From: Anagrus nilaparvatae
Taxonomy: Eukaryota > Arthropoda > Insecta > Hymenoptera > Mymaridae
Reading direction: 5' to 3'
DNA length: 64,000 nt
Assembly (NCBI GenBank): GCA_022575985.1
Contig: JAKSXM010000237.1
Location: forward strand, 4,978,501 to 5,042,500
In this document: positions 56,442-64,000 of the stretch, one piece after another
Layout of the letters: the number at the start of each line of letters is the position of its first letter
Position numbering within the stretch: the stretch's first letter is position 1
Position numbers and translations under genes: made by a program
The notes under the pieces: generated by a model
What the model was told of the DNA's origin: nothing
Database searches by the model: none
Seen by the model: the letters and a program-made list of their open reading frames with translations, nothing else

Positions 56442-56585
56442 GATCAAGAAAATAAAGTCTTATCAATTGCTTGGTCCTCAAATAATTCAAAACTCGCTGT
56501 TGCCTTGTCAGATCGAACGATTCATCTTTTTAATGAAAATGGCATTAAAAAAGATAAATTTTCAACAAAACCTTTTGATCCAAAG
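56442..56585 (+). CDS. IFT172: Single exon resembling IFT172 N-terminal WD repeat
   Basis: Preceded by a pyrimidine tract and AG, followed by GTAGGT, 144 bp, 48 codons, phase 0 at both ends with no stop. It contains DQENKVLSIAWSSNNSKLAV, then LSDRTIHLFNENG and KKDKFSTKPFDPK. The order AWS..N..K.AV...DR...L(F/Y)..G...DKFSTKP matches the first WD repeat of IFT172, a subunit of the IFT-B complex in ciliary transport. No neighbouring exon was found within this window. Either the introns are very long and TE-filled, or this is a stranded fragment. In insects cilia are confined mostly to sensory neurons and sperm. Confidence 0.75.
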
Positions 56586-56935
56586 GTAGGTTTTTAAATA
56601 CTTGAAAATTTAGTTTTTAAATAAATACTATTAATCTGCATTTTGCTTATTATTAAGAAATTCAAAGCAAGATCTTTTGAAAAAATTTTATAGTTTTGCC
56701 CTTCCAAAAATATAAATATTCTGAAGTATAATCTCGAAAATATACTTGACAACATGCTTGAGAATAAACTTGAGCATATATTTGAGATAGAACTATTATT
56801 GTCCAAATTACAATATTCTTTGGTAAAAAATTATTTAAAAAACATTATGTTTGATTGGTCCAAGTCAAAGATTATAAAATATATAAATTACCTTTAATTA
56901 TAATCCGTCAGTGACTTCATTAGTTCGTCCTTGCC

Positions 56936-56970
56936 GACGCGTTTCGAAACTAATTAGTTTCATCATCAGG
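56936..56970 (-). ncRNA. Hammerhead-ribozyme-like motif of a Penelope element
   Basis: The minus strand contains CTGATGA, then a self-complementary stem GAAACT-AATT-AGTTTC, then GAAACGCGTC. This is the CUGANGA / stem II / GAAA / stem III-U-H order of the hammerhead core, with a very short CGCG stem III and GUC as the cleavage triplet. Penelope-like elements are known to carry such ribozymes. It lies about 250 bp downstream of the Penelope C-terminus on the same strand, as expected. Stem I pairing is weak here, so self-cleavage activity is uncertain. Confidence 0.7.
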
Positions 56971-57216
56971 TTTTAAAAAATAACACTAACACATAGGAAA
57001 TAATTTAATAAATAACACTTTTTTTACTTTTTCGAGTTTTCGTCATTTCGAGCGCTCGCTAAGGTAGCCGACGCGGCACTGAATTTTAAAATATTAATAT
57101 TTATACACACTTATATTATTTGTTGGTTATTAATGTATTATTGTTGTTGATATTATCATTATTTATTTTTATAGCTGTATCAAATAATGAGTGGCATTTA
57201 AACATCAGCTGGTCAT

Positions 57217-57372
57217 TTAATATTTTTTAAAAACTTTATTTATCTCGTACTCCTCTAATGCTTTCATAACATTGCCTTTATCACATATATGTAGAGGTTT
57301 TAAATTATTCGATAGGCTAGTGCAACTGTGATTTTTACCGATTATATGTTTGGCAAAGTTTGATTCTAGCCC
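57217..57372 (-). pseudogene. Penelope-like element, C-terminal end
   Basis: The minus strand reads SNFAKHIIGKNHSC, then NNLKPLHICDKGNVMKALEE, then YEINKVFKKY and a stop. This is the tail of the Penelope ORF after the GIY-YIG endonuclease (the H-x-C-K-G...LEE.EI pattern). The rest of the ORF on this strand is absent. At 57373 it meets a plus-strand RT fragment of the same superfamily, so the two pieces are inverted relative to each other. The ribozyme-like motif downstream belongs to this piece. Confidence 0.75.
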
Positions 57373-57374
57373 AA

Positions 57375-58200
57375 AATTATTTTACCTTTAAAGGTAAATA
57401 TTACATCCAAAACGAAGGTCTAGCCATGGGCTCTCCACTTTCAGGATTTCTAGCGGACGTATATTTAAATCAGTATGAAAATAAATATATTTTTCTGACA
57501 ATAAGGCACATTCTACAATAGCCACATACACAAATATAGAAGTACCTATGGATAGACATATTTGTGTATGGCCAACCTAATTTTAAAATCTGCCTTACGA
57601 GCAGGTAAAAAGTCTACAGTAATTAATGAAGAAAAATAGAGGGCGCAGTTATTTGAAGGTTGGCCATACACAAATATGTCTATACATAGGTACTTCTATA
57701 TTTGTGTATGTGGCTATTGTAGAATGTGCCTAACAGATTTAACATAAACATAATACATTATTCACGCTATGTAGATGATATATTTATCATATTCAATGGC
57801 ACGGTTCGGGAACTAGACAACCTTAAATCATATCTAAATAGTATTAATAATATTATTCAATTTACATTGGAAGTGGAAGAGTGTAACAGCATAAATTTTC
57901 TAGATGTCACTGTGTCAAAAAACATCAAAATGTCGAAAAATTTGATTTTAATATACATTGGAAAACTACAACCACGGACACGGTCATACACGCTGATTCT
58001 CATCAGCCTTTTTCTCAAAAAATGGCAGGTTTTCACGCCTTTGTACATAGATTACTTACAGTCCGTCCGAACCAAGATAACTATAACAATGAAATTCACA
58101 CACTAAAATACATAGCAATAGTAAATGGTTACAACAGCAACATAATAATTTCTAAAATGGCTGTTATTTTAAAAAAATTAAGTGAAAATTACTATTATTA
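57375..58200 (+). pseudogene. Penelope-like RT fragment, split by a 226-bp MITE
   Basis: The first part (57375-57500) reads NYFTFKGKYYIQNEGLAMGS then PLSGFLADVYLNQYE, the fingers/palm motif of Penelope RT. After the MITE it resumes with NINIIHYSRYVDDIFIIFNG, containing the catalytic YVDD. Then follow INNIIQFTLEVEE and INFLDVTVSK. A frameshift near 57950 leads to HWKTTTTDTVIHADSHQPFS and FHAFVHRLLTV, then EIHTLKYIAIVNGY. The GIY-YIG endonuclease is missing. The element is inactive owing to the insertion, the frameshift and both truncations. Confidence 0.85.
57505..57730. mobile_element. 226-bp Harbinger/Tourist-like MITE
   Basis: The ends GGCACATTCTACAATAGCC and its exact complement extend into arms of about 70 bp with few mismatches. 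They are flanked by TAA on both sides (57502-57504, 57731-57733). A 3-bp TAA target duplication with GG-starting TIRs is typical of PIF/Harbinger MITEs. The insertion point falls in the Penelope RT frame. Confidence 0.75.
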
Positions 58201-58204
58201 TTTT

Positions 58205-59040
58205 TTTTTGATATTTTATTTTTAAATAAAATTTCTTAATTTTTGCCTAAAAACGTTGAGACGCCACACAGTGGGGCAAAAACGCCAAAAATCGCTCTTG
58301 GACTCAATTTTTGAGCTATTCACTTAAAACCGGTTTTAAACTACTTCTAGAAGTATCTAAATTCATGTGTCACTGCGGCTTTTTTGATTTTTTTTTTTTT
58401 TAATTAGATCTCAGCCAAAAGCGCAAATTTTACAAAATTTTAAAATTAACGAAAATTCAAAAATTTGATATTTTGAATTTAAAGTCTTTTACACTTAATT
58501 TTTTTAGATTTTGCTCAACCTATATATAAGGAATAATTATATTATATATATTTTAAATATATATTCTGTATATATGTATATATACACTCAAAACCATAGT
58601 GTGTAAATTTGAGCAAGTTTTTAATCATTAAATATTAAAGCGCATTTGTTACACAAAAGGAATGAGTAAAACATAAAAATTACACACTAATAAACATTAA
58701 AGTGAAAATTTAATCAAAAGTAGTGTGTCAATTGATATATTTAATACGTAATATATATTAAATAAGTTAAATAATAAAATTTAATCAAAAGTAGTAATTA
58801 AACTACTGATTTTAAATTATTACCAAAAATAAAGAATTGTTTATAACCTATAATAGGTTATAAGTAAAAAATCTTAAATAATATAAATTTGAAATTAAAA
58901 TAAACTTAGGATTATTAAATTATTAAATTAGGATTATTAAATTAAATTATTAAATTATCATTTTCAAGTTTAAAATCTAAATAATTGAGTAAGAAACAAG
59001 AACAATAAAAGAATTATAAAATTATTCTAAGCAATTCTTC
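58205..59040. other. AT-rich DNA with possible element end
   Basis: 'cacacagtggggcaaaaacg' near 58265 looks like a transposon terminus (CAGTGGGG-type), but no partner end was found nearby. The remainder is AT-rich with a tandem 'ggattattaaatta' near 58911-58950. No gene is seen. Confidence 0.4.
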
Positions 59041-60115
59041 ATTCACACTCTTGGTAACACTCATCCTGTAGTATTTGCCTAGTCGAAGTAGGAGAGCGGT
59101 AAGAATTCATTATATGGATTGTACGAAAAATGTTATTCAGAATGATTTCTAATTTTGCAAGATGCTTTATTTCAGTATTCCAAAGAATAAATCCTTTTGA
59201 TATTAAAAATTATTTTAGTAGATATGCTTTTGGTATTTTATTATTTGTTTTTTCAAGAAAAAGTAAATTTTTCAAAAGCTAAATAATTGAGTAGGAAGCA
59301 AATACACTTAATAAATTCTTAATATCAAAATGATTTATTCTTTGGAATACTGTAATAAAGCATCTTGCAAAATTAGAAATCATTCTAAGTATTATTTTTC
59401 ATGCAATCCGTATAATGAGTTCATACCGATATCCTACTTCGACTAATCAAATACTACAGGAAGAGTTTTACGAAGACTGTGATTGAAGTATTGCTTATAA
59501 TAATTTCCATTTTGGCAAGATACTTTATTTCAGTATTCCAAAGAATAAATCATTATAATATTAATAATTTTTTAAGTGTATTTGCTTCCTACTCAATTGT
59601 TTAGGTTTTGAACATTTTACTTTTGCTTAAAAAAACAAATAATAAAATACCAAAAGAATATCTACTAAAATAATTTTTAATATCAAAAGGATTTATTCTT
59701 TGGAATACTGAAATAAAGCATCTTGCAAAATTAGAAATCATTCTGAATAACATTTTTCATACAATCCATATAATGAATTCTTACCGCTCTCCTACTTTGA
59801 CTAGTCAAGTACTACTGGAAGAGCTAAATAATTGAGTAGGAAGCAAATACACTTAATAAATTCTTAATATCAAAATGATTTATTCTTTGGAATACTGTAA
59901 TAAAGCATCTTGCAAAATTAGAAATCATTCTAAGTATTATTTTTCATGCAATCCGTATAATGAGTTCATACCGATATCCTACTTCGACTAATCAAATACT
60001 ACAGGAAGAGTATTACGAAGACTGTGAATGAAGTATTGCTTATAATAATTTCCAGTTTGGCAAGATCCTTAATTTAAGTATTCCAATGAATAAATCATTA
60101 TAATATTTATAATGA
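59041..60115. repeat. Inverted and direct repeats of a block of about 300 bp
   Basis: Blocks with 'gcaagatgctttatttcagt', 'attccaaagaataaatc' and 'actacaggaagag' occur alternately in both orientations from 59041. The stretch 59281-59475 recurs almost unchanged at 59821-60015. Flanking words ('cctacttcgacta', 'tagtcgaagtagga') are complementary. It looks like repeated insertions or inversions of one MITE-like block. Confidence 0.75.
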
Positions 60116-60755
60116 AACTCATTCCAGCACTGAAACGAATTACGCCCGAAACACAAATCATAAAAATAATTTTTTTTTGATTTTTTTTAAATCAATTTAC
60201 TTTTTAATTATTAGCCATTATTCATTAAAAGCCATTTAAAATCAAATTCGGTCATTAAAAACTTTTGGACTTACAATGGTTCCTCTATTAGGGTAATCAG
60301 TTAATGTTTTTTTGTTGATTTTTTGGCATATAAGCACGTTTTTAGACCTCAGGAAGCTAAAAAAACTGGTTTTTAAAAAAAGGAAACTTAATTTTTTTAA
60401 AATTTTTCAAATGAAAAAATAAAAAAAAAAGAAATATTTTTTTTCGTTTTGAACGTATCACCTAATTTATTTCTATAAAAGTACTAATATTTGAAAATAT
60501 TATTTTTACTCAATATCTCAAATCTGATACTCAATTTTCTTAAAATATTTTACATCAAAAAAAAAAAAAACAGCAATATCTTTTTCCTTTTGGGACGTAG
60601 TATTTAATTTTTTTCCAAGAAAGTACTAATATCTAGAATTATTGTTTTTACTATAGGTAAAATAGACCATTAAGAAAATTTTGTTATTGTTAATGAGGAA
60701 TCATAGTGCCAATTACTTGGCAGCCTTTTAATAATTATAAACAAATAAAAATATT
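60116..60755. other. AT-rich DNA, no gene seen
   Basis: A loose duplicate ('aagtactaatat.tgaaaatattatttttact' at about 60480 and 60625) and nothing else identifiable. Confidence 0.5.
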
Positions 60756-61390
60756 GTTTTGAATTTTACTGATTTTGAATATTTCCATAAAAAGATAAAA
60801 AGGCCTAAGCCGTCAAGCCTGGCGGCCCAAGGGCCAAATTTCTTGAATTTTACTGATTTTGAATATTTCCATAAAAAGGCTAATCTTTTTAAGCCCGGCG
60901 GCCTATGGGACAGAAATTTTCTATATGGTTTAACTTACTACTTCATAGGTAATAAGATTTGGCCACATTGATCAACTTCCTTGGCAGCCAAACTGTCATT
61001 TTGGCCTAAATGGCGGTTTTGAATTTTACTGATTTCAAACATTTCCATAAAACGGCCTAAGCCGTCAAGCCTGGCGGCCTAAGGGACAAATTTTTTCTTT
61101 ATGCCTTACTTAGTACTTAATAATAAATAAGATTTGGCAACTTTGATCACGTTAATCGGCAGTTAAAGAGTCATTTTGGCCGAAATTGCGGTTTGCAATT
61201 TTACTGATTTTGACGATTTCCATAAAAGGGCTAAAATTATTAATCCCGGAGGCCCATGGGCCAGAAATTTTCTATATGACGTTACTTATTACACCATAGG
61301 GAATAATATTTTGTAAATTTGATCACGTTACTTGGCAATTCTAGATTCATTTTGGCCAAAATGTCGATTTTGAATTTGATTGATTTTGAG
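60756..61390 (+). repeat. Diverged tandem repeat, about 180 bp period
   Basis: 'gaattttactgattttgaat', 'atttccataaaa.ggc' and 'gcctggcggcc.aagggac' recur at about 60758, 60842, 61018 and 61194, with a last partial near 61362. The second copy is only about 83 bp from the first, suggesting an internal deletion. A plus-strand open frame at 60759-60971 is a by-product. Confidence 0.75.
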
Positions 61391-61395
61391 GAATT

Positions 61396-62199
61396 ACACT
61401 AGCGTAACCAAAGGAAGTAGGCTAAAATAAGAAAAACAACACCACAATTCTTACACTAGCGTAACTTAAGGAAGTAGGCTATGATAATAAAACGACACGT
61501 CAAGCCTTACAGTAGCGTAACCTAAGGAAGTAGGCTACAATAAATAACGACACGTCAAGCCTTACAGTAGCGTAACCTAAGGAAGTAGGCTACAATAAAA
61601 AACGACACGTCAAGCCTTACAGTAGCGTAACCTAAGGAAGTAGGCTACAATAAATAACGACACGTCAAGCCTTACAGTAGCGTAATTTAAGGAAGTAGGC
61701 TATAATAAAAAACGACACGTCAAGCCTTACAGTAGCGTAACCTAAGGAAGTAGGCTACAATAAAAAACGACACGTCAAGCCTTACAGTAGCATAATTTAA
61801 GGAAGTAGGCTATAATAAAAAACGACACGTCAAGCCTTACAGTAGCATAATTTAAGGAAGTAGGCTATAATAAAAAACGACACGTCAAGCCTTACAGTAG
61901 CGTAACCTAAGGAAGTAGGCTACAATAAATAACGACACGTCAAGCCTTACAGTAGCGTAACCTAAGGAAGTAGGCAACAATAAATAACGACACGTCAAGC
62001 CTTACAGTAGCGTAACCTAAGGAAGTAAGCTACAATAAAAAACGACACGTCAAGCCTTACAGTAGCATAATTTAAGGATGTGGGTTATAATAAATAACGA
62101 CACGTCATGCCTTACAGTAGCATAATTTAAGGAAGTAGGTTATAATAAAAAACGACACGTCAAGCCTTACAGTAGCGTAACCTAAGGAAGTAGGCTATT
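61396..62199 (+). repeat. 55-bp minisatellite, forward array (about 14-15 units)
   Basis: The unit is exactly 55 bp: 'cagtagcgtaacctaagg', 'aagtaggctacaataaa', 'aacgacacgtcaagcctta'. The first two units are the most diverged. Two main variants alternate irregularly: cGTAACC...GGCTAC and cATAATT...GGCTAT. The array ends abruptly at 'ggctattt'. Confidence 0.97.
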
Positions 62200-62875
62200 T
62201 CCCAATTTTGACTTTTCAGTTTTCTAATTTTTTAACATGCTTTAAGATTTTTTTAAATACTAGCTAGCAGATAGAAAATGATGTTTAGACATATTTATAA
62301 TATTAAAAAATGATCATTTAATTTTTTTTTTTTTAAATACTTTTATCCCTTCCTTTTTAAATCAATTTAATAACTAGAGTGCAGATTTAGTTGGGTATTT
62401 AAAATTAATATTAAATTTTGAAAATAGAAAATATCTGAAATTTACTAAAATTTGTTCATAGGAAACTCTGGAAATTCAGGGAATTTGGTTGAAATACTAA
62501 AAAAGTACTGGAAAATTTTAAAAAATTGTCTAGAAAATCAGGAAATTTTAAAACTTCAGTTCCGTGGCCACCCTGACTATACTATTGCATGAGATTATGT
62601 TGTAACTCTTGTGTGTGTGAGTGTGCGAAATTTTTGTCTTAATCTAATGCTTTCAAAAATTATAAAAAATACCTAAATTTTTATTGTTTTTGGACGCAAT
62701 ACCTAATACTTTTCAATGAAAGTAATAATTTTAGAAAACTCGGTTTTAATAGATTTATTGGATCTGATAATTAATGATTTGAAAAATTTTTTATGAAAGT
62801 TTTTGTCACCAAAAAAAACTCGAAAAAAGCTGACCTGATACTTACTTATTTGAAAAGTTTTGTCTCCAAATGCTA
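62200..62875. other. Unique spacer between opposite 55-bp arrays
   Basis: AT-rich, with no gene and no repeat shared with the arrays. It contains a (GT)n-like 'tgtgtgtgagtgtg' near 62610. Confidence 0.7.
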
Positions 62876-62879
62876 CGTT

Positions 62880-64000
62880 GTGTTGGTGTAAGGCTTGACT
62901 TGTCGCTTTTTTATTATAGACTTTTCCTTAGGTTATAGTGTACGACTTGTCGTGTCGTTTTTTATTATAGCCTACTTCCTTAGGTTACGTTACTGTAAGG
63001 CTTGACGTGTCGTTATTTATTGTAGCCTACTTCCTTAGGTTACGCTACTGTAAGGCTTGACGTGTCGTTTTTTATTATAGCCTACTTCCTTAAATTATGC
63101 TACTGTAAGGCTTGACGTGTCGTTTTTTATTGTAGCCTACTTCCTTAGGTTACGCTACTGTAAGGCTTGACGTGTCGTTTTTTATTATAGCCTACTTCCT
63201 TAAATTATGCTACTGTAAGGCTTGACGTGTCGTTTTTTATTGTAGCCTACTTCCTTAGGTTACGTTACTGTAAGGCTTGACGTGTCGTTTTTTATTGTAG
63301 CCTACTTCCTTAAATTACGCTACTGTAAGGCTTGACGTGTTCTTATTTATTATAGCCTACTTCCTTAGGTTACGTTACTGTAAGGCTTGACGTGTAGTTA
63401 TTTATTGTAGCCTACTTCCTTAGGTTACGTTACTGTAAGGCTTGACGTGTCGTTTTTTATTGTAGCCTACTTCCTTAAATTACGCTACTGTAAGGCTTGA
63501 CGTGTCGTTATTTATTATAGCCTACTTCCTTAGGTTACGCTACTGTAAGGCTTGACGTGTCCTTATTTATTATAGCCTACTTCCTTAGGTTACGTTACTG
63601 TAAGGCTTGACGTGTAGTTATTTATTGTAGCCTACTTCCTTAGGTTACGCTACTGTAAGGCTTGACGTGTCGTTTTTTATTATAGCCTACTTCCTTAAAT
63701 TATGCTACTGTAAGGCTTGACGTGTCGTTTTTTATTGTAGCCTACTTCCTTAGGTTACGTTACTGTAAGGCTTGACGTGTCGTTTTTTATTGTAGCCTAC
63801 TTCCTTAAATTACGCTACTGTAAGGCTTGACGTGTTCTTATTTATTATAGCCTACTTCCTTAGGTTACGTTACTGTAAGGCTTGACGTGTAGTTATTTAT
63901 TGTAGCCTACTTCCTTAGGTTACGTTACTGTAAGGCTTGACGTGTCGTTTTTTATTGTAGCCTACTTCCTTAAATTACGCTACTGTAAGGCTTGACGTGT
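62880..64000 (-). repeat. 55-bp minisatellite, reverse array (about 20 units, runs off window)
   Basis: The same 55-bp unit in the opposite orientation. Its first units at 62880-62990 are the most diverged. A run of variants starting at about 63241 recurs at about 63737, giving a higher-order period of about 495 bp (nine units). It continues to the last base of the window. Confidence 0.97.

Noticed and set aside
58265..58290. CACAGTGGGGC as an end of a hAT element
   Set aside because: No complementary end or 8-bp duplication was found within reach.
61396..64000. CRISPR-like regular repeats
   Set aside because: Units are contiguous 55-bp tandem copies with no unique spacers, in a eukaryotic TE-rich context. 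It is a minisatellite.

Overview
The window is AT-rich eukaryotic DNA. It is almost entirely repeats and transposable-element (TE) debris, with only short islands of host-like coding sequence. The TE mix is R1-like and Jockey/CR1-like non-LTR elements, BEL/Pao and Ty3-like LTR elements, Penelope, hAT, piggyBac and Harbinger-type MITEs. Together with one spliced exon resembling IFT172, this suggests an arthropod, most likely an insect. The species cannot be named from the sequence. No complete, intact host gene was found.

Layout. 0-2 kb: a hairpin MITE and degenerate tandem repeats. 2-3 kb: a THAP-like start fragment and a remnant of an unknown spliced gene. 4-14 kb: a graveyard of R1-like non-LTR fragments, a Jockey-like endonuclease fragment, and a 5'-truncated BEL/Pao element with its 3' LTR. 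One R1-like reverse transcriptase is split exactly by a 1.06 kb hAT-type MITE with an 8-bp target duplication. 15.3-36.2 kb: a 3.2 kb tandem duplication, then a palindrome with arms of about 8.2 kb around a 251-bp spacer. Each 3.2 kb unit carries a tRNA-like sequence, a TTAA-flanked piggyBac-type MITE and a coding-like remnant. The nested insertions give an order of events: tandem duplication, insertion of a 2.4 kb TIR element in copy B, inverted duplication, then insertion of a 2.05 kb foldback with an 8-bp target duplication in the right arm only.

36.9-40.2 kb: a hairpin, an inverted 151-bp satellite and a foldback made of roughly 125-bp subrepeats. 40.4-50 kb: a minus-strand Ty3-like gag/protease remnant broken by a 0.93 kb solo-LTR-like insert and by a complete-looking 5.7 kb non-autonomous LTR element. 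That element has 461-bp LTRs, a primer-binding site, a polypurine tract and a TGGG target duplication. It encodes only a small zinc-knuckle protein, carries a 66-bp tandem array, and shows a threefold hairpin-plus-polypurine module. 50.2-50.9 kb: a broken multi-exon gene fragment of unknown function. 51.6-55.6 kb: further repeats, including a diverged relative of the 461-bp LTR and a foldback carrying an 88-bp MITE.

56.4-58.2 kb: an IFT172-like exon next to two oppositely oriented Penelope fragments, one followed by a hammerhead-ribozyme-like motif. 59-64 kb: several tandem and inverted repeat families, ending in two oppositely oriented arrays of a 55-bp minisatellite that runs off the window edge.

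There is no operon-like cooperation between genes. The biology here is TE nesting, inverted duplication and RNA structure inside the elements. The items most worth follow-up are the large palindrome, the hairpin/polypurine module of the LTR element, the coupled variants of the 55-bp array and the Penelope ribozyme.
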